Origin: JADHUC01 sp964617665
GTDB taxonomy: Bacteria > Planctomycetota > Planctomycetia > Pirellulales > Pirellulaceae
Direction of reading: 5' to 3'
DNA: 6,643 nt
Assembly: GCA_964617665.1 (NCBI GenBank)
Contig: CAZUAH010000704.1
Span: forward strand, 1-6,643
Part shown: piece after piece, positions 1 through 4,831 of the stretch
How positions within the stretch are numbered: position 1 is the stretch's first letter
Layout of the letters: each line of letters begins with the position of its first letter
Notes under the pieces: model-generated
Database searches by the model: none
The model's input: only the letters and a program-made list of their open reading frames with translations
Told to the model about the DNA's origin: nothing
Translations under genes and position numbers: made by a program

Positions 1-277
1 GGAGTCCCTCAAAATGATCCCCAATCGTGAAGAGAATCTGGGCCGCCGGAACTCCGGCAAACATCGTGGCAGGCGTACAGGCATCCATAGCATCCCGCAT
101 CTCATCCATGGCAGGCAGAAAAGCTGACGAGCCGATCATCTTCACCGCGGCGTAGCCATGGTCCACGGAATGGACAAAGCGATTGAAGCCGAGATGGGGC
201 ATCTGGTATCCACAGCTTCCAACCCACAGTTCACAGGCGCACTCGGTGCCGCGCTGTTGGCCTGTGATCTAGTTTGA
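1..277 (+). pseudogene. C-terminal fragment of a BadF/BadG/BcrA/BcrD-type ATPase (2-hydroxyacyl-CoA dehydratase activase family), frameshifted
   Basis: The family contains ATP-hydrolysing [4Fe-4S] activators that fire electrons into 2-hydroxyacyl-CoA dehydratases or benzoyl-CoA reductases, plus related proteins of unknown role. Frame 3 from about base 18 reads IVKRIWAAGTPANIVAG and, further on, EPIIFT. It then meets a stop at 153. From about base 147 frame 2 continues as GVAMVHGMDKAIEAEMG and ends with NPQFTGALGAALLA and a TGA at 275-277. Joined, this gives the family's C-terminal signature: FTGGVA, then a helix, then NPQ-GALGAA. One missing G near 147 restores the frame. A further TGA at 15-17 precedes the frame 3 match. 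The rest lies outside the window, so whether this was part of a long dehydratase-fused protein or a short activase cannot be told. The family assignment is firm. The break could be true decay or an assembly error. Confidence 0.7.
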
Positions 278-291
278 GCAATTCTACAATT

Positions 292-375
292 GATTCGAGC
301 TACTTCGGCCAGACGTTTCGTTCTGCGACGGGCATGTCACCGGGAGAGTATCCAAGGTGGAGGCCGGGAAAATGA
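292..375 (+). pseudogene. C-terminal remnant of an AraC/XylS-family transcription regulator
   Basis: The open stretch reads DSSYFGQTFRSATGMSPGEY followed by a short basic tail and a TGA at 373-375. This matches the end of the second helix-turn-helix of AraC-family regulators, where the family pattern is GF-(D/S)-SYF-FR--G-SP-EYR. Only about 27 codons remain. Similarity starts abruptly at base 292 and a stop lies just upstream in the same frame (265-267), so the rest of the regulator is missing, not merely out of frame nearby. It begins 14 bases after the end of the activase fragment, so two unrelated C-terminal ends lie almost end to end. The fragment cannot bind DNA as a complete regulator. 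The family call is good; which sugar or ligand the parent sensed is not visible. Confidence 0.7.
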
Positions 376-508
376 GGACGATCCCGACATAGATTTGGAG
401 GATTGCGATAGCGTTTCGGGTGTAAAATATCCGGTGATGACAGCCAGTCCCCGCTGAGTGGCCGGCCCACCTGCAAAGAGTCGCCAAGCCTGTTTTCCCG
501 CCTAACCT

Positions 509-515
509 GAAGGAG
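509..515 (+). promoter_or_regulatory. Ribosome binding site (GAAGGAG) for the GTG start at 524
   Basis: GAAGGAG ends 8 bases before the GTG at 524-526. This good Shine-Dalgarno spacing, followed by a signal peptide, is the reason for treating the broken frame downstream as a genuine gene start. Confidence 0.6.
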
Positions 516-523
516 CTTCGCTC

Positions 524-734
524 GTGACTCGCAAAAGGCTATCTGGAGTGGTCTTCATTCTGCCCGTCATTTTGAGTGCGGGAGAACTCGTCGCAAACGC
601 CGCCGACAGGACAAATGCGACACGGACAGCGTCGTTCGTTCAATTGGGCAGGCTTCGACGAGTATCTGAAGCACTACCCGCTGCCGAAGCCTCGCATTGT
701 TCACAACCTGTACACCCTATCGCCCGTGCCGTGA
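524..734 (+). pseudogene. N-terminus of an unidentified secreted protein, frameshifted and truncated
   Basis: The GTG start at 524 follows a good ribosome binding site and opens a typical signal peptide: basic MTRKR, a hydrophobic stretch VVFILPVILSAG, and an ANA-A cleavage site near residue 27. The reading then continues as RTNATRTASF. At 634-641 the tetramer GTTC is repeated twice. Removing one copy joins this to frame 3, which reads FNWAGFDEYLKHYPLPKPR, then IVHNLYTLSPVP and a TGA at 732-734. As sequenced, the gene stays in frame 2 and runs into intron sequence, ending at 793 with a meaningless tail. I do not recognise the mature protein. About 68 residues would be encoded after repair, so it is probably the front end of a longer exported protein cut by the intron-like sequence directly behind it. 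A functional short protein is unlikely. Confidence 0.55.
634..641 (+). repeat. 4-bp tandem duplication (GTTC x2) causing a frameshift
   Basis: GTTCGTTC sits at the point where a natural-looking protein passes from frame 2 to frame 3. Deleting one copy gives a continuous reading through ...TASFNWAGFDEY. This is what replication slippage or a transposon footprint would leave; a sequencing or assembly error is also possible. Confidence 0.5.
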
Positions 735-806
735 GTTTTACTGAAGAGCCGGACGTGGGAAATCCACAAGTCCGGTTCTGTGAGGGGCATTGAAGTTGCC
801 TTTCAT
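735..806 (+). mobile_element. 3' end remnant of a group II intron (domains V and VI), without reverse transcriptase
   Basis: The stretch contains a near-canonical group II intron domain V (746-779) preceded by GTTTTACTGAA, which resembles the end of domain IV. It is followed by the linker TGTGAGGGG, usual in bacterial introns of this type. A domain VI-like hairpin follows: 782-789 pairs with 797-804 (8 pairs, two of them G-U) around a 7-base loop. The AT at 805-806 fits the AY that ends group II introns. I see no clear bulged branch-point adenosine in the hairpin and no 5' GTGCG-type end upstream. No reverse transcriptase/maturase frame is present. It is therefore a 3' relic, left by deletion or by 5'-truncated insertion. 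It lies exactly between a broken secreted-protein gene and the BNR gene, so it probably marks a recombination or insertion point. Confidence 0.7.
746..779 (+). ncRNA. Group II intron domain V catalytic hairpin
   Basis: This is a 34-nt element. GAGCCGGAC (746-754) pairs with GUCCGGUUC (770-778) in a 9-bp lower stem including G-U. The 3' strand carries a 2-nt AA bulge. The upper stem GUGG/CCAC is capped by a GAAA-containing loop. The AGC at 747-749 is the catalytic triad position. The length and layout match domain V of known introns such as Ll.LtrB. Translated in frame it gives EPDVGNPQVRF, a string often mis-annotated as protein. Confidence 0.8.
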
Positions 807-874
807 GGTTGAATATTGTGACACTCTTCATATCGAAAGAGAAGAGCAACAGGGAACACAAAGCATACCTACCG

Positions 875-880
875 AAGGAG
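875..880 (+). promoter_or_regulatory. Ribosome binding site (AAGGAG) fixing the BNR gene start at 889
   Basis: AAGGAG lies 8 bases before ATG 889. The open frame extends back to a TTG at 790, but that start is inside the domain VI-like hairpin and lacks a ribosome binding site. This site and the signal peptide downstream decide for 889. Confidence 0.7.
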
Positions 881-888
881 ACCATATT

Positions 889-2301
889 ATGCCTACTCGA
901 ATGAAGAGAATAGTGTTGACGATAGGTGTGGGTTGTTTCTTTTTGATGTCCTGTAACCGCGCAAGTGCGCAGTACAAATGGTCGGAGTATAGCGGGAAGC
1001 TGACGCATACGCAGCACTTTGCCGAGGATGCTTCGCCCCTGGGTGTTCATGGCATAATCGGACCCCAAGCATGGCATCGCAACGGACGAACGTATGTAGC
1101 TTATCAAGGAGTAAAGAGCGCGCCTCATGTCGCCTGCTACGACCATGAGAAGAAAGTGTGGCTCAAGACCGTTCCCGTCGGTGTTAATCCGATCGGGCAT
1201 AGGGACTCGCATGGCGCACCGGCAATGATCGTGGACAAAGAGGGGTACATCCACATCTTCTACGGCTCTCACGCTGGAAAGCAGCTCTATGCCAAGTCCG
1301 TTCGTCCAGATGATCATACCGAGTGGATTGCCATGCCTCATGCCGCGCGCTCGATGACGTATCCAATGCCAACCTTGTTGAGCGACGGTACGATCGTCTT
1401 GATCGCACGCGCCGGTTTTCATAAAGCACCTTGGATTGAGAAGTCAACCATTGATGGCGGAAAGACATGGCAGAATGCGCGGAGTATTCTGGATTTTCGG
1501 CCGCACGGCGCCTACTGCTCTGTAACTCCGGGAACGGATGGCAAGAGTATCCATATGGCTTTCTGCCTACAGGAGAAGCTCGATCTCGATCGTCGGGCGA
1601 TGCGCCTCGTCAAAAGCCTTAAGCATGTGTGGGATGAACGGAATCACTCCTTCTACATATTTCGTGATGCGGAGGGTGTCTGGCGGAATATTGAAGGAGA
1701 GAAGTTGCCCATGCCGCTGAGCTTGAAGACGGCGCATGAAAAGTGCCTGGTGTATCGTGGCGACTGGCCCCATCATGGAAATGTTACCTATATAGGCGTT
1801 ACACCTAAGAACCGTCCTTGTCTTGCGTGGTTGGACGGGGAATTGCCTAAGGAACGCGAGGACTGGCTTATCGACCGAGTCCAATACACCGTCAAGAGTG
1901 CTTATTATGATGGCACGAACAAGAAATGGCAGGTGAGTGATATCACGACCACCGACAACATCTTCGATAGTCCGTCGGCGATTTTTCCTGACGATCACGG
2001 CAATGTCGATGTGTACTTGATTGCGGGCGGATCATTCGAGACGGACTCGAAGCGTGGCGGGGATGTTCAACACTGGCGTTCGACAGAACATGGCACCAAC
2101 TGGAAGAAGGTGAAAGATGTTCATACCTTTGCCCACACGGGTGACCTATACGTTTCTCCCCGACCCGTTGTAGACGCGCATCCCGATGGGAAAATCATCT
2201 TCGGTCAGTATCACACGGGGCATCGTTTTAGCGGCACATACAACCATCGTGTGTATCTGTACGGCGAGAACGGCTTCTGCACGCAGCGTTATACGAAGTA
2301 A
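889..2301 (+). CDS. Secreted BNR repeat-containing protein (BNR_4-like), possible polysaccharide lyase
   Basis: This encodes a 470-residue exported protein. Residues 1-27 are a signal peptide (MPTRMKR, hydrophobic core, ASA-Q cleavage); FLMSC at 18-22 could alternatively act as a weak lipobox. The body is a beta-propeller-type sequence. It carries the BNR_4 pattern IGHRDSHGAPAMIVD then GYIHIFYGSHAG (about 102-129), a clear Asp-box TIDGGKTW at 187-194, and a degenerate second one (STEHGTNW). PL24/PL25 ulvan lyases share this fold. From memory, the PL25 enzyme PLSV_3936 uses His123, His143, Tyr188 and Arg204. Here His108, His128, Tyr158 and Arg174 occur in the same order, with identical 20- and 16-residue spacing in the first and last pairs. 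It may thus beta-eliminate a uronate-containing polysaccharide outside the cell. A non-catalytic or sialidase-like role remains possible. The gene looks poorer in GC than its neighbours. Confidence 0.85.
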   Translation: MPTRMKRIVLTIGVGCFFLMSCNRASAQYKWSEYSGKLTHTQHFAEDASPLGVHGIIGPQAWHRNGRTYVAYQGVKSAPHVACYDHEKKVWLKTVPVGVNPIGHRDSHGAPAMIVDKEGYIHIFYGSHAGKQLYAKSVRPDDHTEWIAMPHAARSMTYPMPTLLSDGTIVLIARAGFHKAPWIEKSTIDGGKTWQNARSILDFRPHGAYCSVTPGTDGKSIHMAFCLQEKLDLDRRAMRLVKSLKHVWDERNHSFYIFRDAEGVWRNIEGEKLPMPLSLKTAHEKCLVYRGDWPHHGNVTYIGVTPKNRPCLAWLDGELPKEREDWLIDRVQYTVKSAYYDGTNKKWQVSDITTTDNIFDSPSAIFPDDHGNVDVYLIAGGSFETDSKRGGDVQHWRSTEHGTNWKKVKDVHTFAHTGDLYVSPRPVVDAHPDGKIIFGQYHTGHRFSGTYNHRVYLYGENGFCTQRYTK

Positions 2302-2427
2302 GGAGGTAGAGACGTTTCCAACGGAGAGACAAACGGAGGAGTCGGCCAACGGTCAGGTGATCAATCTATCGCTCTTCAAGGAGGTCGAGATTCGCGAGGA
2401 ACAGAACAGCCCACCGCGAAAAGCAAG

Positions 2428-3357
2428 ATGACTGAAATGCAGATTCGCCCCATGCAACGTGCCGACCGATCGGAAGTGGCCGAGTTGATTTGCGTCTCGA
2501 CGAACTACTGGTACGAGAAGCGTGGGAACCCGCCCGTGTTTCCCGGGGGACCGGAGTCCACCGACGTGTATTTCGACGTGTACGAGGCCCTTGACCCCGG
2601 TTGCGGCGTCGTCGCCGAAGACCCGCGAACTGGGCGACTGATGGGTTCGGTCTTCCTGCACCCACGTTCGACGCATGTTTCACTCGGTATTATGAACGTG
2701 CATCCGAACCACTTTGGAAAAGGCGTCGCGAGCGCCATGCTCCAGCGCGGCATGGAACTGGCCGATCGAGAATCGAAGCCGCTTCGGCTCGTGTCGGGCG
2801 CAAGGAACCTCGATTCGTTCTCGCTGTACACCCGGGCGGGTTTGGTGCCGCGGTGTGTCTACCAGGGCATGTGCCTGGAGGTCCCGGAAGCGGGACTGGC
2901 TCTCGACGTGGCCGGCGAAGAGCACGTGCGCGAGGCGCGGGTGGAAGATGTGGACGCGATGGCGGCGATTGAAATGGAACTCGTGGGAATTCGACGCGAC
3001 GCCGATCTCCGCTATCTGACCGAAAACAGCAACGGGTTCTGGCACGTATCCGTGTTTGAAAACGACCGTGGCGAGCTCGAAGGATTCTCGGCTTCCTCGG
3101 CGCACCGCGGATGCAACATGATCGGTCCCGGCGTGGCTAAAACCTCGGAGCAGGCCGCGGCGCTGCTGATTACCGAATTGAAACGTCATCGGGGGCGCCA
3201 GCCCGGATTCCTGATTCCCGCCGAACGCGACGACCTGGTCAGCCGGTGCTACGGTTGGGGTGCGCGTAACTTCGAGATTGCACTGGGGCAGGTGCGTGGC
3301 CGATGGCAGCCGCCCCGCGGTGTAACTATACCCACGTTCTTGCCCGAGACGGCATGA
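2428..3357 (+). CDS. Two-domain GNAT-family N-acetyltransferase
   Basis: This encodes a 309-residue cytoplasmic enzyme expected to transfer acetyl from acetyl-CoA to an amine; the acceptor is unknown. Residues 5-150 form a GNAT domain. Motif A is IMNVHPNHFGKGVASAML (about 88-105), with the pyrophosphate-binding loop at N94-H-F-G-K-G99. The usual Gln/Arg at the first position is Asn here. NLDSFSLYTRAGL, C-terminal to it, is the typical motif B region. From about residue 165 (VREARVEDVDAMAAIE...IRRDADLRYLTEN) a second, diverged GNAT-like domain follows, as in proteins with an Acetyltransf_18-type C-terminus. No signal peptide is present. No in-frame start codon lies between the upstream BNR stop and 2428, so this is the first possible start. 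Its ribosome binding site is weak. It sits 126 bases behind the BNR gene on the same strand and could be cotranscribed. Nothing links it chemically to polysaccharide breakdown. Confidence 0.85.
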   Translation: MTEMQIRPMQRADRSEVAELICVSTNYWYEKRGNPPVFPGGPESTDVYFDVYEALDPGCGVVAEDPRTGRLMGSVFLHPRSTHVSLGIMNVHPNHFGKGVASAMLQRGMELADRESKPLRLVSGARNLDSFSLYTRAGLVPRCVYQGMCLEVPEAGLALDVAGEEHVREARVEDVDAMAAIEMELVGIRRDADLRYLTENSNGFWHVSVFENDRGELEGFSASSAHRGCNMIGPGVAKTSEQAAALLITELKRHRGRQPGFLIPAERDDLVSRCYGWGARNFEIALGQVRGRWQPPRGVTIPTFLPETA

Positions 3358-3477
3358 TCACGAAGTACCATGAAGCGTTTTGGGGTTCTTCGAAAACCTA
3401 GAAGACATTGGAAACGACAGCGATCAGAGACAAGAGACATTTCCATAGACCCCATTTTGCAGGAGAAGAGGAAGACC

Positions 3478-4743
3478 ATGAAAGAAAACACTTTTTCTCG
3501 CCGCGATGTCCTGAAGGCCGGCTGCACCCTGGCGTGCGGCATGGCCGCGCCACATGTGATCACTTCTTCCGCCTTGGGCAACGCCGACAAGCCGGCCGCC
3601 AGCGAGCGAATCACGCTCGGTTTTATCGGGGTCGGCAGCCGGGGAGGGGCGTTGGTTCGCGCTTTCCAACGCTGCAAAGAGGCCCAAACCGTGGCGGTCG
3701 CCGATCCTTATCAGTCGAGACGCGAGTCGCTCGCCCGCGTCCTTAAGGCGAAGGCGTACAACGACTTCACCGAGATCACCGACCGCGATGCCGTCGATGC
3801 GGTGGTTATCGCCACGCCCGACCACTGGCACGTGCCGATGGCCATCATGGCGGCCCGCGCCGGAAAAGACGCCTACGTCGAGAAACCGCTGGGGTTGAGC
3901 ATCGAGCAGGATCTGGCCTGCCGCAAAGCTTTTCAGGGCAATCAGCGTATTTTCCAGTACGGCACCCACCGGCGATCGTTCCCTCGGTCTTGGCACGGAT
4001 GCGAGCTGGTCCGCCGCGGAGTGATCGGCGAACTCCAGAGGATCGAATTGATCTTCACCAACGGGGCTGCTGGCGGTTCAACGGAAGAGGTTCCCATCCC
4101 CGAGGGCTTCGACTACGACATGTGGAACGGTCCCGCTCAGCCAAGACCCTACACCGTGGACCGCTGCAAACGCCCCGGTACGTATTGGATCTACGACTAC
4201 TCGGTCGGCTATCTGGGCGGCTTCGGGGCCCACTCGCTCGACATGGTGATCTTCGCCACCGATGCCGACCAATCCGGGCTCATCGAAATCGAAGGCACAG
4301 GCGTCATTCCCACCGAAGGGCTTTACGACACGGTTTACAACTGGGATATCAAGGGGAAGTTCGGAGACGTCGAGATCACCATGAAGCCAGGCAAGGAATC
4401 CACGAAGTTCATCGGCCCCAATGGCTGGGTCAACGTATGGAGAAACGGCTGCGACGCGAGCAACAAGGAGTGGCTGGAAATGCAGATCGATCCGGCGGAA
4501 GCCAAATTGCCGGTTATCTCCGGAACCCAGCAGCAGGACTTCATCAACTCGGTCAAATCGCGTCAAGAGGCCATCGCTCCCGTCGGCGACTCGGTCCGTT
4601 CCGACATCATCACCCACTTGTGCGACATCGCCATCCGCACGGGTCGCAAGATCACGTGGGATCCGAAGAAGGAGACCATCGTCGGCGACGAAGAAGCCGC
4701 CAAGCGGATGCACCGCCCCATGCGCGCTCGGTGGACGCTATAA
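3478..4743 (+). CDS. Tat-exported Gfo/Idh/MocA-family oxidoreductase
   Basis: This encodes a 421-residue NAD(P)-dependent oxidoreductase acting on a sugar, inositol or glycosidic derivative outside the cytoplasmic membrane. FSRRDVLKAG (about 6-15) followed by a hydrophobic stretch and ITSSALG is a twin-arginine signal, the usual arrangement in planctomycetal members. The Rossmann nucleotide loop is GFIGVGSRGG, with glycines 51, 53 and 56. ATPDHWHVP follows. EKPLG with Glu135-Lys136-Pro137 is the family hallmark. GGFGAHSLDM places His252 and Asp255 at the usual substrate-binding positions. The length is normal and the frame is intact. The frame is also open from ATG 3370, but that would bury the Tat motif 36 residues deep; AGGAG at 3461-3465 and the Tat signal support 3478. 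The gene lies 120 bases after the acetyltransferase and before a REP-like palindrome. The substrate cannot be read from the sequence. Confidence 0.93.
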   Translation: MKENTFSRRDVLKAGCTLACGMAAPHVITSSALGNADKPAASERITLGFIGVGSRGGALVRAFQRCKEAQTVAVADPYQSRRESLARVLKAKAYNDFTEITDRDAVDAVVIATPDHWHVPMAIMAARAGKDAYVEKPLGLSIEQDLACRKAFQGNQRIFQYGTHRRSFPRSWHGCELVRRGVIGELQRIELIFTNGAAGGSTEEVPIPEGFDYDMWNGPAQPRPYTVDRCKRPGTYWIYDYSVGYLGGFGAHSLDMVIFATDADQSGLIEIEGTGVIPTEGLYDTVYNWDIKGKFGDVEITMKPGKESTKFIGPNGWVNVWRNGCDASNKEWLEMQIDPAEAKLPVISGTQQQDFINSVKSRQEAIAPVGDSVRSDIITHLCDIAIRTGRKITWDPKKETIVGDEEAAKRMHRPMRARWTL

Positions 4744-4753
4744 GACCGCAACT

Positions 4754-4798
4754 CGAAGCGTTGACGAGGGCGTCCGGAGCGCCCTCGCTCACGCATCG
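4754..4798 (+). repeat. REP-like imperfect palindrome after the oxidoreductase gene, possible terminator or mRNA end
   Basis: Two 19-nt arms (4754-4772 and 4780-4798) enclose a 7-nt loop. Fifteen of 19 positions are Watson-Crick and one is G-U. The inner 8 pairs (CGAGGGCG/CGCCCTCG) are perfect and very stable. The right arm, GCCCTCGCTCACGCATCGGG, resembles a dispersed repeat I remember from Pirellulales genomes. It begins 10 bases after the oxidoreductase stop. No T-run follows, so it is not a classical intrinsic terminator; it may protect the 3' end of the message or be a RAYT-mobilised element. Only one copy is in the window. Confidence 0.65.
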
Positions 4799-4831
4799 GG
4801 GCACAAGCTACCCCCGCATAGGAAATCGACT

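Noticed and set aside
1..270. Long stop-free frame on the - strand across the left edge, with natural-looking pieces such as QILFTIGDHFEG
   Set aside because: It is codon-register antisense to the end of the activase fragment, whose signature on the + strand is far more specific. I recognise no family in the - frame with certainty.
376..523. Search for a gene, intron 5' end or promoter
   Set aside because: No convincing frame, GTGCG-type intron start or spaced promoter boxes were found; only the ribosome binding site at its end is credible.
790..819. Possible sigma-70 promoter TTGAAG - 18 bp - TATTGT ahead of the BNR gene
   Set aside because: Each box matches the consensus at only about 4 of 6 positions and the first overlaps the intron relic. 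It is too weak to annotate.
790..888. Upstream TTG start extending the BNR protein by 33 residues
   Set aside because: It lies in the domain VI-like hairpin without a ribosome binding site. The start at 889 has AAGGAG at ideal spacing and begins a signal peptide.
640..1422. 260-codon open frame on the - strand
   Set aside because: It crosses the intron relic and lies antisense to the BNR gene. It has no domain or signal of its own and is rich in Arg, His and Cys as shadow frames are.
2186..2431. 81-codon frame bridging the BNR end and the acetyltransferase start, with ATGA overlap
   Set aside because: Its first half is an out-of-frame shadow of the BNR gene and the rest has no recognisable features.
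3370..3477. Upstream ATG extending the oxidoreductase by 36 residues
   Set aside because: The added stretch is highly basic and would bury the twin-arginine signal. The start at 3478 places that signal properly.
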